64,000 nt of DNA from Cordylochernes scorpioides. Its lineage: Eukaryota; Arthropoda; Arachnida; Pseudoscorpiones; Chernetidae. The notes beneath the pieces are model-generated. The model did not search any database. It saw nothing but the letters and a program-made list of their open reading frames with translations, and was not told where the DNA came from. The stretch lies in contig CP092886.1 in NCBI GenBank assembly GCA_030710605.1, positions 52,967,862 to 53,031,861 of the forward strand, read 5' to 3'. Within the stretch, counting starts at the first letter, position 1. Each line of letters opens with the position of its first letter. Position numbers and translations under genes: made by a program. This document shows, in pieces, positions 54,483 to 64,000 of this stretch.

Positions 54483-57110
54483 CTAGCCATTGGGTCCAGG
54501 TCGTCGGATTCGGTGGCTGAGGTCACCTTGATTTTGTACAATTTCTTGTATAGTTGGATTTGATGATTTTTGAAATTGCGTGAATAGTCTTGTCGCAGAG
54601 TCTTGATAAATCTCTTCTATATTAGGCTGGTTGAGATCTTCTTTGAGAATTTTGTTTGAAAGATTGAATGGGGCTCCTATAGTGATTCGTAAGCAAATCC
54701 TCATGAAGGCATCTATTCTTTTTTTATCCGTAGGTGTGATATATTTGCCCCAGACTGGTAGTGCGTACGTGATGATGGGTAGAATACAGGTTTTGTACAA
54801 CGTGAATTTATGCTTTGTTGTTAAATTACTTTTAAAATTAAGCAGGCTTGATAGAGATATTTTGGCTATCTTTGCCTTTCTTATGGTGTTTTGGACATGT
54901 AGGTTAAATTTTAATTTCGAATCCAAAGTGACACCAAGGTACTTGGCATTGTCGGCCCAACTAATAGTGCTTGAGTTTACTGTCAAGTTGGTTTGTGGCT
55001 TGAATTTTTTGTTATCTCTTGGGGGAAAAACTATTGCTTGAGTCTTAGTTGGGTTAATGTCTAGTTTCCACTCATCGCACCATTTGATTATGTCATTTAG
55101 GTAATTCTGAAGCTGAGTAACCAATAGGTCGACTGATTTAGAGTTAAATAAAATTGCTGTGTCATCTGCGAAGAGCTTAAGTTTACATTTAGAGTGCAGT
55201 GGGATGTCATTAATGTAAATATTGAAAAGGTAGGGTCCCCGAGGATAGAGCCTTGAGGTACTCCAGTCTGGATTGGCTTTGGTTCAGTTATAAAATTTCC
55301 TTGCTTGACTGAAAATGTCCTGCCCTGTAGATAATTCTGCATAAAATTGATAATGTCACTTGGAAACTGGTGTTTTGTGAGTTTCTTTATAAGGCCATTA
55401 TGCCAAACTTTATCAAATGCTTTCGCAAAATCTAGAAAGACAGCACCTACCACTTCCTTGTGGGATCTTCTTATCTGGATGTAGTCCATAACTGCAATGA
55501 GTTGGTGAGTTGTTGAATGCCCCCTTCTAAATCCGAATTGCTGCGGGATGATGAAGTTAGAGTTGTCCAAGTACCTCTGAAGTCTACGTAAAATAATTCT
55601 TTCGTAAATTTTGCCGATGGTGGGGAGGAGGCTGATAGGTCTTAGATCTTCAGGGGATTTAGCGGATTTTTTGGAATTGGAATTATGATAGCATGCTTCC
55701 AGACTTTGGGGTAGTAACACAAGTGCAGTGCGGCGTTGAAAACTCCAGCTAGAAATATAATCCATTTGATGGGAAGATTCTTGGCCATTTTCGGAGTGAT
55801 ATTGTCATGGCCAGGAGCTTTGTGGTTAGCTAAGTATTTAATCACTTCCTTGACTTCATTTGGTGTCGTCATTGTGAGCATTTTTTCTTGTTGGTGATTA
55901 TAAGTTATGTTTGGTTGGTCTTCTTCTTTTTCCTTGGAGAACTGGTTGGAGAAGTGTTCTGCAAGTTCATTTCCGATTTCTTTGTCGGTCAATAAGGTTT
56001 TGCCGTTCATTACTAAATTTGAGATCCTTTCCGTTTTTTTCCTGATACGTTTTGTTTTTCTCCAGAAGTCCTTTGGGCTTGATTCAATCTTGTGTATGAA
56101 TTGAGTCCAGTTCTCGGTGGAGTCAGATTTGAGGGCTTTGTTAACTTTTCCCTGTAGGTTTAAATAAATGGCTCTATGGGCTGGATCCCAGGTTGCTTGC
56201 CATCTCTTACGAGCTTTATTCTTTTCTTTTATCAAGGCCTTGGTCGAAGGGTTCTGTTTTGATGAAGAGGATGATATAACCGTGTTTTTTGAGTAGCTGT
56301 TGTAGATTTTATCATTTAGTATGGTCACTGCTGAGTCAATATTGGCTTCCGTTTTCAAGGTACTCTAGGAGGCGTACTGGAAATTAAGTCTTGTTGGAAG
56401 TGAACCCAGTTAGTGAGTCGGCAAGCCCTAGTCGTGAATTCATCCTTCGGGCAGGTCAGCTCTAAGATTACTGGGAGGTGATCTGAAGATAAGGCATCCA
56501 GAGTCTTAATCCTCGAAGTCCAGGGGATGTTTCTAAGAATTGCGATGTCTAGAAAGTCTAGATTTCCCAAAGGACTGTAGTGCGTGGGTGAAGAAGGTGC
56601 GACAATGTCCAGGTTTTCTTTTTCGGAAAAATTATGAAGCACGGTTCCACTATTATTGGAGGTTCTTGAGCCCCAAAGAGGGTGCTTGGAGTTCCAGTCT
56701 CCTGCAGCGATTACTGATTGATTATTCTCTAACAAGAGATTCAGATCTTCCTCCAGGAGTGGTAGATCGGGTTTCTTATAGATTGACGATATCTGCACTA
56801 CTGCCCTTCCATCTGGTTTCATTAGAATTGTGGTGTTTTCCATGTTAGATGTTTGAATCAGCACTTTTTTATATTTAAGATAGTTTTTTAGAATTATTGC
56901 CGTTCCACCGCCCCTTCCAACGATTCTATCGTCTCTTATTGTCTGATAGTTTTCTGAGTTTGAGGTCGACAGATGGTTTTAAGTGTGTTTCACTGAGCAG
57001 TGCCATGTCTATTGAGTTTTTCTTCTAAAAACTGTAGGAATTCTTCTTTTTTGAGTTTGATTCCGTTGCAATTCCAGAAAACGATTTTTAAAGGTAATTT
57101 GCCTTTCATT
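54483..57110 (-). pseudogene. Jockey ORF2 (endonuclease and RT), frameshifted
   Basis: ATG 57110 opens LPLKIVFWNCNGI, the APE endonuclease start. Endonuclease continues at 56355-56864 (VIAAGDWNSKHPLWGSR, SSDHLPVILEL). The RT lies in three further frames: 55642-56358 (YLANHKAPGHDNITPKM), 55097-55765 (RPISLLPTIGKIYERII, QFGFRRGHSTTHQL, VFLDFAKAFDKVWH, GVPQGSILG) and 54483-55124 (WKLDINPTKTQAIVF, AKYLGVTLDS). The catalytic FADDTAIL can be read in a shifted frame near 55150-55180. Successive frames are each shifted by one base in the same direction, as single-base deletions would do. It would nick and reverse-transcribe at the target. Confidence 0.88.
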
Positions 57111-57131
57111 GTAAGAAGGTTTTGATAATTT

Positions 57132-58290
57132 CTAATAACTTTTCGCACAGTTCCCTGGTGTCAGAACGAGTAGTTTTCTTTTTGCAGTTTCAGCGTAACT
57201 TGCCTTTTGTTTTTCAACAGTTGCTTCTTCTGTTTTAGTGGAGCTTGCTTGAGGTATGGTGTTAGGGGAGTTTTGTCTGGGAGGCTTTAGCTGCTGTTGT
57301 TGTGGCTTCGGAAAATTTGGGCATCCGCGGTAATTGGCTGTGTGCGCCTCTCCACAGTTAGCGCACTTTGGTGGGAGCTGTTTCGACTTTCTTGGACAAT
57401 CCTTCGAATGGTGTTCTTCAGCACACTTGACGCATTTGGGCTTCAAAAAGCAGTTTAGCTGGCCATGCCCAAAACCCTGACAGTTAAAGCATTGGGTCAC
57501 TCGTTTTGTAGTCCTGAATGATTCCACGACTATTTTTTGATAAAGTATTTCGGCTATTCCATAGATTCGTTTATTTTGTTCATTTTTCGGTAGCTCTACT
57601 AGGACTATATTCATCGGTATTTTGGTCTATTGTCTATGGAGTCTTTTGACAATGACCTCAGTGAAGCCCATTGAGACCAGTTCAGTTACGACGTCTTCTT
57701 CTTTGAAGGCTGTTGATACCCCTTTCAATACCACTTTCAGCGGTTTTTCCTCCTGTAGTCTGTAGGAATATCCTCCATTATTTTTCTATACATATTCCCT
57801 GATTTTTTTGAAGTCGCCTATGTTTTTCGATTTAATTAAGGTGCTTTTTGCCAGAAATCGTGACTTGGAATGGTTCCATGCACAAGTCTTTTAGTTCTTG
57901 GCAAAGAAGCTTCCAATCTGCTACATTTTCTGCAATAACAGGAGGAATTATCGTTTTTTTCACGTTAGTGACTGTGGTCCATGGGCCATCGTTGTCGTTA
58001 TTTTCTTCATCGTCTTGCGGTGGGTGAGCTGCGTTCATTTGTTGAGAAACTCCAGTGGCGGGACTTTGTTCGTCGATGTCCATTCTAGGCGTCTTCAGGT
58101 TACGATCGCTCCTAGTTGGCGATCTTGAGTCATCCTGGGAGCCGCGAGTTCTCTTCTTTGATTGAACCGTTTCCTCAAGTTTATACTCGATTCCACATTT
58201 GTCTAGGATCTTCGTTATTAAGGAGGCTTCGATTATGCATAGTTTCTCGCCGGTTGGTCCGATCGTCGATTTAATTACAATCGGTGACAT
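57132..58290 (-). pseudogene. Jockey ORF1 (Gag-like, zinc knuckles)
   Basis: ATG 58290 starts a frame of 152 codons with an acidic, Ser/Pro-rich N-terminal part (MDIDEQSPATG, DDEENNDNDGPWTTV). A frame change at about 57830-57620 follows, where GVSTAFKEEDVVTEL (the PRE_C2HC-type domain found before Jockey zinc fingers) can be read. The second frame (57614 to 57132) has three zinc knuckles: CFNCQGFGHGQLNC, CVKCAEEHHSKDC and CANCGEAHTANYRGC, then a Pro/Gln-rich tail. It would coat the LINE RNA. Frameshifts make this copy defective. Confidence 0.85.
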
Positions 58291-58310
58291 ATTATTATTT
58301 TTTTGATAAT

Positions 58311-58588
58311 TACCAACTATATCTAAAAATTTATTTACCGGGGCAATTGTTGTTGTTTGTGAATACTCTGTTTATTTCCTATTATATTATATATTTTAGG
58401 TCTATATTTTAATAAATTTTATAGGGAGAGGTACACATTTAGAAGCACGTTAAATGTTTTAATGCTTAAAACGCATTTTTCCTTTTATATATATTTCTTT
58501 AAATTTATGTAACATCGTTTAAGTTTATTTCAAATACAATCACACGCTTATTTTATATATATGTATTATGTTATTATATATATAAATG
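58311..58588. other. AT-rich stretch
   Basis: Probably the 5' leader of the Jockey element plus flanking A/T sequence. No gene seen. Confidence 0.5.
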
Positions 58589-58854
58589 TATAAATGAATA
58601 AAAAAAACAAAGCTTCAAGGGCTGCGTTTCTTATATTAGAACGAATATAATACGAGCTTTCGGGCACATACGCCCTTCTACAGGAATTATAATGAAACAA
58701 TAATCCAACTAGTTATATTACAATCCTATTTTCAAACTAGTTGGATTATTGTTTCATTAATTCCTGTAGAAGGGCGTATGTGCCCGAAAGCTCGTCTTAT
58801 ATTCGTTCTAATAAAAGAAACGCAGCCCTTGAAGCTTTGTTTTATTCATTTATA
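58589..58854. mobile_element. Foldback with hammerhead-like core in both arms
   Basis: Arms 58589-58712 and 58737-58854 are inverted copies around a 24-nt loop. In the right arm, plus strand, CTGTAGA (58764-58770) is followed by a clean GGGC/GCCC hairpin (58772-58775 with 58782-58785) and GAAA (58786-58789). The left arm carries the same on the minus strand. CTGTAGA differs from the hammerhead consensus CTGANGA at one invariant A, so the core is probably dead or non-canonical. No protein encoded. Confidence 0.8.
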
Positions 58855-58980
58855 AATTGTACAGGGTTTTTCAATCGATATATAAATGTATATATAAATT
58901 CCCTTAAAATACATATTTGTAAAGTACACATATAAATATATGAAAAAATAGTACAAATGTACTGGTATAAGGTGCATAAA

Positions 58981-59150
58981 TTAAGAAAGAAAAAAAGGCA
59001 TGTCACGTGCTGTCATTATTTTTAATTGCTTCAATGTTATCAAGCTTGCTCTTCTCAAGACTGTTTTATCAAGAGAAATGGTCGTTAGGGGCCAGGCCAG
59101 ATTTAATATTGTCAGGAGGACAGTTTCCTGGTATTCCTTCTTATCTGGAC
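58981..59150 (-). CDS. Exon-like frame of unknown protein, 3' end
   Basis: On the minus strand the frame reads DKKEYQETVLLTILNLAW, then ISLDKTVLRRASLITLKQLK and ends MTARDMPFFLS plus TAA. It has the leucine-rich, helical look of a conserved alpha-solenoid protein and carries no transposon motif. I do not recognise it. The Gypsy element inserted at its upstream edge. Joining across the 5-bp duplication, the sequence on the far side (62872-62900) has a pyrimidine tract ending in CCGTCCAG, a fair splice acceptor. This may therefore be a terminal exon with an LTR element sitting at its intron boundary. The stop might instead be in intron sequence. Confidence 0.4.
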
Positions 59151-59385
59151 TGTAACGTCCTCGTGTTTGTTGGTTGACGTTAATCAGCAAGAAATATTTG
59201 GAAGTTAAAAAACAAAGTTTTTTTTTTTTGGCTAACATCAACATAATATAAATTATATCTCAGACATAAGTTTACATGTGGATATTATATTACAATATGT
59301 TAAAAGGCAACTGCACAGAGTACCATCAGTGATAATAATGTGCTCACTGATAATTTACTATATAGGCATGCCAGCTGCCGTTACA
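59151..59385 (-). repeat. Gypsy derivative 3' LTR, 235 bp
   Basis: Starts TGTAACGTCCTCG and ends GCCGTTACA. It is followed by TCTCCCCCTTTGAAG, the complement of a polypurine tract. Confidence 0.93.
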
Positions 59386-60942
59386 TCTCCCCCTTTGAAG
59401 AAATTCATTCTTCAAATCGTTTGGGTGGCTTGATGATCCGCCCATACCTTGTTGTAATGGGCAAGGTGCCGTTCTTGTGCTCCGCGTTCTGGTGATCACT
59501 CCTGGGTTCCTGGCCTGAGAATGGTCTTGGAGAAGTATTGAGTTCTTCGGGAACTTGAGCCTGTTCCTTATCACCGCTCGGGCCAGGTCCTTCCGGTAGA
59601 GTTGACTTGGGGATCTCCGGGATTCTCGGGATTCTCTTTTGCTGTTGCTTTGGACTCTCCAGATTCGTATGTCGCATGAAGGAGCTGTTTTGCGGCGGTA
59701 CTCACCAGTAGGTGTTTGCACTTTATATGATCTTGGAGCTACTTCTTGGTATTGCTGTGTAATTGTTTGACAGGTGTTTACTCGCTTGACAAGACCTAAA
59801 TTGGAACAGGTTTGTCTGCCTAGGATGGGACAAGTGTTATCTCTGGATATGATGAAACGTAGGTTCGCAGTCATGTTTTTCACCATGCACATTGCGAGAC
59901 TTTGTCCTTCAACAGGAATTCGATGTCCTGAAAAGGAAATTAAACTTTTTACTGGAGACCTTTGGATTTCCAGATTTAATCTCCCTGCCAGGCTGAGTGG
60001 CAACACATTACACTGTGCACCTGTGTCTAGTTTCATGTTTACCTTTTTGCCTTTAATTTTGACTTCCTCGTACCAATCTTCGGTCAGGTTGGTGTTTTCA
60101 ACTGACTGGATTACAAATTCTTGAATCATTTCAGGTTCTGGTGACCCAACAATTTGTCTGACTTTGTATGAATTTGTGTTCCGGGATCTGCAAAGATTTA
60201 CAAAATGGTTGAGTTTCTTGCATTTGTTGCATCTCTTTTGATATGCCGGACATTGGTTGATTTTGTGTGATCTACCACAATTTCTGAAGTTTTCTATTAT
60301 TTTGTGACTTAGGTTAGTGGTGTTTTCTTTTCTCAGCTCTTTTCTATCTTCCCACTTCTTACTGTTCATCTTTGTCACCGCAACTTGTTTGTCTGAGTCG
60401 GCTAGTACATGTTTCATTTGGTTTGTGGCATTTTCACATGCTATGCAAATCTGTGTGGCTTTTTCCAGATTAAGGTCAGCCTCACTGAGAAGTCTTTCTC
60501 TTATTCCATTGTTAATAATTCCTACAACTATTCCATCTTTAAGTAGTTCATCAGACATGACAGCATATTTACAGTTTGCTATCTGTAATTTGATCCTAGT
60601 CAGAAAATCATTAAATGATTCATCTTCTTTCTGTTTCATCTGATTGAATTTGAATCTTTCAATTGTAGTGGTCAGCTTTGGAGAAAAATAATTGTTGAAC
60701 TTGCTTTTTACAATGCTCAGATTATTTTTATCTGCATTATTTAAGTTGAAAGATTTTAAAATATTTTGAGCCTCTCGTCCCATTGCAGCCACAAAGATAG
60801 CAACCTGTACCTCTGGTGCTTTACTACTTAATTGGGTAGCAATTTCATACCATTCAAAGATTTTAAGCCAAGATTCCCAGCCCTCTTTGTTTAGTTCATT
60901 TAGACCTATTTGTTTTGGAGGTCGAAAAGCATTTTCCGCCAT
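59344..60942 (-). CDS. Gypsy Gag-protease fused to the Pol C-terminal tail
   Basis: 532 codons from ATG 60942; the longer open frame starts only with TTG. Gag: FRPPKQIGLNELNKEGWESW, capsid-like FKFNQMKQKEDESFNDFLTR, and a knuckle region CNKCKKLNHFVNLC; the preceding finger has an Asn-Cys pattern, NCGRSHKINQC, with one Cys apparently lost. Protease: VNMKLDTGAQCNVLPLSLA (active-site DTGA) and CPILGRQTCSNLGL. Then, without any RT, the frame passes into APRSYKVQTPTGEYRR, the tail normally found after integrase. A +1 frame (59405-59677) continues that tail to RYGRIIKPPKRFEE. The in-frame join means this derivative could still make Gag and protease while depending on another element for RT and integrase. 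Confidence 0.85.
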   Translation of the reverse strand: MAENAFRPPKQIGLNELNKEGWESWLKIFEWYEIATQLSSKAPEVQVAIFVAAMGREAQNILKSFNLNNADKNNLSIVKSKFNNYFSPKLTTTIERFKFNQMKQKEDESFNDFLTRIKLQIANCKYAVMSDELLKDGIVVGIINNGIRERLLSEADLNLEKATQICIACENATNQMKHVLADSDKQVAVTKMNSKKWEDRKELRKENTTNLSHKIIENFRNCGRSHKINQCPAYQKRCNKCKKLNHFVNLCRSRNTNSYKVRQIVGSPEPEMIQEFVIQSVENTNLTEDWYEEVKIKGKKVNMKLDTGAQCNVLPLSLAGRLNLEIQRSPVKSLISFSGHRIPVEGQSLAMCMVKNMTANLRFIISRDNTCPILGRQTCSNLGLVKRVNTCQTITQQYQEVAPRSYKVQTPTGEYRRKTAPSCDIRIWRVQSNSKRESRESRRSPSQLYRKDLARAVIRNRLKFPKNSILLQDHSQARNPGVITRTRSTRTAPCPLQQGMGGSSSHPNDLKNEFLQRGRCNGSWHAYIVNYQ

Positions 60943-61264
60943 GTTGTTGTTATAGTAATTTTTTTCTAAAAATACACTTATTTCTTCTTGCTTGTAAATT
61001 AAATTATTTTCGTATATATTATTATGCAACTTGAATTTTTATTTGAACATGCAAATTTGAGATGTTCTGAAATACTTTAAGAACTTGGAAATTAATAAAT
61101 TGTTCTTACCACGTGGTGTTGTTTACAAGCGCCGCTGCCGCTACCACCATGTAACGTCCTCGTGTTTGTTTGTTGACGTTAATCAGCAAGAAGTATTTGG
61201 AAGTTGAAAAGAAAGTTTTATTTCTTTTTGGCTAACATCAACATTATATAAATTATATCAGACA

Positions 61265-62736
61265 GAGAAAATATCTTTATTTACGGGGCTGCTAACCAAA
61301 ATAAATGAGTTTTGAGCCCAATGGCCGCGTAAAGCGGAATATATAAAACCACTATGACCAGGGTGGAGAGGCTAAGGACAGGATCACCGTCAGGGAAGAT
61401 GCGGGTTAGGCCGGATTGGGACCGCGGAGGTCAGGAAGCAGGAAGAAGGCGGGATGACTAGAACTTTGCAGCTCTAGCTCTGGCAGTTTGGCAAGACATT
61501 GATCCTGCCTCGTGGTCGGCAGAGAGGCCCTTGGCTGAGCAGTTGGCGCACTTGGCCGTGCGCGGGGTTGGCAAGAGTTGGACAGCTTCGGCTTGTGGTC
61601 ACCAGAAGCGCAGTGGAAGCAGGTGACTGTAGCCTTGGTGCACCTATCGGCGTTGTGGCCGTAGCCACAGCAGCGGTAGCAGACGCGGACGCGGACAGAC
61701 TCCTCGTAGTTCAGGATCACTTGGTCCACAATGATCCTGCCGCGTATTCCAATGGCCTTGTAGGAAGCCAAGTCCAGCTCAATAAAGGCCGTGCAGGTGC
61801 CATTTCTGGTCGGAGATCTGTGTGCCACTCGGACAGACTTGTCTCCAGGAAGCTGGTTGGCTGAGGGCATCGGTGGAAAGGAAGGCCTTGACAACGTCCT
61901 CATCCGCGGTTTCCGCCTCCACGTTGAAGAGGCAGATTCTTGGGAGGAATTGCCTCAGTTCCCGGACTTTCAGGCCTTGGAGCTTGTTGTCCAGGGCAGA
62001 GCTGACGGCAGGAATGGCCTCTGGAGTGTTGGAGTGCAGCACCAGTTTTCCCCTGGTGCGCAGAGACGCTCAGACGCCTTGGGGCAGAGTGTGGGCAGCG
62101 CGGACAGCTTTGAGGATGTCCCGTGGGTCAGCCTGCGGGTTATCTGCAATAACTACGATGTGGGCCGCTGATTTCTCCCTATTGAGGGTGCCTTTGGCAA
62201 CGGCAGGCTTGGGGGGCGTGGGAAGATGCAGGCTTGGCTGTAACCAGTGGTTTGCTTCTCTTAGCGGGCGGGGTTTGACGCCTCTGGCTGCTTCCTCTTG
62301 GTTAGAGCAGGATCTGGCTTCTTGGGAGCAGGTGCTGCCACAAGGACAGCAGCTGGAGCGGGGGTGGCAGGCTTGATGAGCTCAGTCTGAGCGCTAGAGT
62401 CCTTGCAGGTGGGAGCAGGGCTAGTTTGAGTGGTTTGGTAGGTTTTCTTTGGCATTTGGGCATCCATGATTTCATCCAGCTCCATGAAGTTATTCACGGT
62501 GCCCGCGAGGTTCTTCACATCCCTAACTAGGCACTTGATTATTTCCGTTCGCTGCTCAATGAAGCGAACAAGGTCCAGGTGAAGAGCTGCTAGGGAGGGC
62601 TGGCCGAGGGATTGCAGGATTTGGTAGTGGCGGGAGATGACCGTGTTGTCTTCTTCAACAAGAGCCGCGATGTCAACCGAAGGTTGAGAGGGCTTGTTGG
62701 CTTTCTTCTTCTTGCAGGAATCCATGGCGGGGAACG
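61265..62736 (-). mobile_element. ORF1-only LINE insertion, 1472 bp
   Basis: Flanked by a 13-bp target duplication, ATTATATCAGACA (61252-61264 and 62737-62749). On the minus strand it begins 11 nt before the ATG of a LINE Gag-like ORF and ends about 140 bp after the zinc knuckles at AATAAAGATATTTTCTC, with no endonuclease or RT. It is markedly GC-richer than its surroundings. It resembles HAL1-type half-LINEs or a deletion derivative. Confidence 0.85.
61406..62725 (-). pseudogene. LINE ORF1 (R1/I-like Gag with zinc knuckles), broken
   Basis: ATG 62725 opens a Lys-rich start (MDSCKKKKANKPSQPSV), a helical segment and a Thr/Pro/Ala-rich linker (62725 to 62261). A frame change and an in-frame TGA (near 62072) follow. 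The second part reads VRELRQFLPRICLFNVEAE (62042 to 61779). A third frame (61903 to 61406) gives SVRVAHRSPTRNGTCTAFIE and the knuckles CYRCCGYGHNADRC and CFHCASGDHKPKLSNSC, then a basic tail. This order is that of R1- or I-group ORF1 proteins. Three lesions make it non-functional. Confidence 0.8.
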
Positions 62737-62871
62737 ATTATATCAGACATAAGTTTACATGTGATATATATTACAATAAGTCAAAAGGCAACTGCACAGA
62801 GTACCATCAGTGATAATAATGTGCTCACTGATAATTTACTATACAGGCATGCCAGCTGCCATTACATGGAC

Positions 62872-64000
62872 TGGACGGACGGTCGGGGAAAACAGTGGCG
62901 CCACGTGGAAGGGGGAAAACTCAGTTCTCCATTCTTGCTCTAACTGCTGTGTCGATTTGGCTCATGTATATAGTGACTTTTATTTTATATTTAAAATATT
63001 TCATTTAACTAATTGAATAAATATTTAAAGTAATTCGGAAGCCTATTTAATTATTTTTCTTCAACAATATGTTGTATGGAGGAGTTTAACTATTTCGCGG
63101 TGAAGAGAAGTGTTATGATAGATCCAATCTCCTGATGCCCATTTTACTGTCTTTTCCTGCGCAAGATTCACGCAAACGCCTCAGAATCTCAAGATATGAG
63201 TCTTAGTGGGTTATCACACCAAATGGGCCTGAATTCACAATGCCTCAACCTCTCATGGTACAAGAAACTCACCAATAAAAGCTTTAATTTTAACATGGAC
63301 ATATTTACTTTTTTATCTTAATGCTTCTTTTTCGAGTCACTGACTTAACTGTCGCTTTGGTTCAGAATTACTAGTAATCACCTTCCAGTGTGAAAAATGG
63401 GATTATCCTCAACTATTGCTAACCAATCTGTACAAGTTGAAACACATGTCTTTTTTTTTTCTGGTCTCAGCTTAAATTTGTTTAGAACAAAGTACGAGGT
63501 CGGCCTAGTCAAACTTGCCTTGCATGACCCAAAGAAGTTACCAGTACTTCAATAGCTACTTATTACAAATTGACGATCATCATAACCAATGTATTGATTT
63601 TGCAACTGTTTCTGGTCTGTCAACTGATGAAACATGGCCTGCCAATACAGAATCTTTTTAACTGTCTTTCTCCCATCCCATGTTTTGGATTTGGACAAAC
63701 ATAGACATCCTTAAAAGTCATTCATAGGTGTCTGTTGCGGTTTTACTGAGTTTGAAAAAAAATTGTAAACATATTCTTTGCTATTCTTTTATAACCATGC
63801 TGAAATCTCGGCGCTTTCTCAAAGTTTTTTTTCTGTAAAAAAAGACCAATAACACTATTTTTCGATAATCTATTAAGAATTTGCATAGAATATGTTTAAA
63901 ACTTGAAATAATTATATATTTTTAATATTAAAAATTATGAGGCTCCCTTCATTCTGAAGCTTTTTAATGTACAAAAAAAAATATAAAGTTTTTCTATAAA
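62872..64000. other. AT-rich stretch to the window end, no gene seen
   Basis: No domain-bearing frame on either strand. The first about 30 bp look like an intron-exon border for the minus-strand frame at 58981-59150. The rest could be its intron or plain intergenic DNA. Confidence 0.5.

Larger units (their letters stand above)
54325..58310 (-). mobile_element. Jockey-type LINE, nearly full length
   Basis: ORF1 (58290-57132) and ORF2 (57110-54483) on the minus strand, followed by a 3' end near 54325 with AAATAAATAAATAAAA-like simple sequence. It lies directly beside the 3' end of the split Penelope element (54289). Flanking duplications were not found. Confidence 0.85.
59151..62866 (-). mobile_element. 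Internally deleted Gypsy element
   Basis: LTRs at 59151-59385 (235 bp) and 61150-62866 (232 bp after removing a 1472-bp LINE insertion and its 13-bp duplication). Target duplication TGGAC is at 59146-59150 and 62867-62871. The internal region is only about 1.76 kb: Gag and protease are present but RT, RNase H and most of integrase are absent. Confidence 0.93.
61150..62866 (-). repeat. Gypsy derivative 5' LTR, split by a LINE insertion
   Basis: The LTR start (61150-61264) and end (62737-62866) match 59151-59385. Between them is the 1472-bp insertion at 61265-62736. Confidence 0.92.

Overview
This window is eukaryotic, AT-rich and almost entirely made of transposable elements. The mix (Tc1 and mariner DNA transposons, Jockey, I-like and CR1/L2-like LINEs, Copia, BEL/Pao and Gypsy LTR elements, many Penelope-like elements) fits an invertebrate, most likely an arthropod; the sequence does not let me place the species. 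No bacterial gene, CRISPR array, tRNA or rRNA was seen. Only two stretches look like possible host coding DNA: a 325-codon open frame on the minus strand at 38031-39008, and a short exon-like frame at 58981-59150. Neither is recognised.

Layout. 1-660 is an 84/85-bp satellite. 1779-4277 holds a foldback element, a retrozyme-like foldback, a Tc1 element (2226-3718) and a tandem retrozyme with a well-formed hammerhead ribozyme. 4333-9182 is a pol-less LTR element. 9570-10104 is a second retrozyme with a second well-formed hammerhead. 10613-18962 is a candidate DNA transposon with about 400-bp inverted ends, carrying an I-like LINE that is itself split by a Gypsy element. 18965-20419 has a Penelope remnant, a 100-N gap and an LTR with heat-shock elements. 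21260-25965 is a nearly full-length LINE whose ORF1 carries a 2A-like motif. 26508-31698 is a recent non-coding LTR element. 31846-36532 is a 1.6-kb-arm palindrome built from a Penelope-type reverse transcriptase element.

40150-54289 is a chain of nested insertions. A GIY-YIG Penelope element is split by a Copia element (target duplication CGGAC). Copia's RNase H region is split by a BEL/Pao element (duplication ATAGC). Copia's 5' LTR is split by a 335-bp foldback with a 15-bp duplication. A Jockey LINE follows (about 54325-58310), then a foldback with a hammerhead-like core. Last comes an internally deleted Gypsy element (59151-62866, duplication TGGAC) whose 5' LTR holds an ORF1-only LINE insertion (13-bp duplication).

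The recurring theme is self-cleaving-ribozyme retroelements: two convincing type I hammerheads at the junctions of tandem about 320-350-bp units, and several foldbacks with weaker hammerhead-like cores. The Penelope-type elements in the same window are plausible sources of the reverse transcriptase that would move them. That functional link is inference. Most coding regions here are broken by frameshifts or stops. The Copia polyprotein (apart from the BEL insertion) and the 2A LINE are the best preserved.
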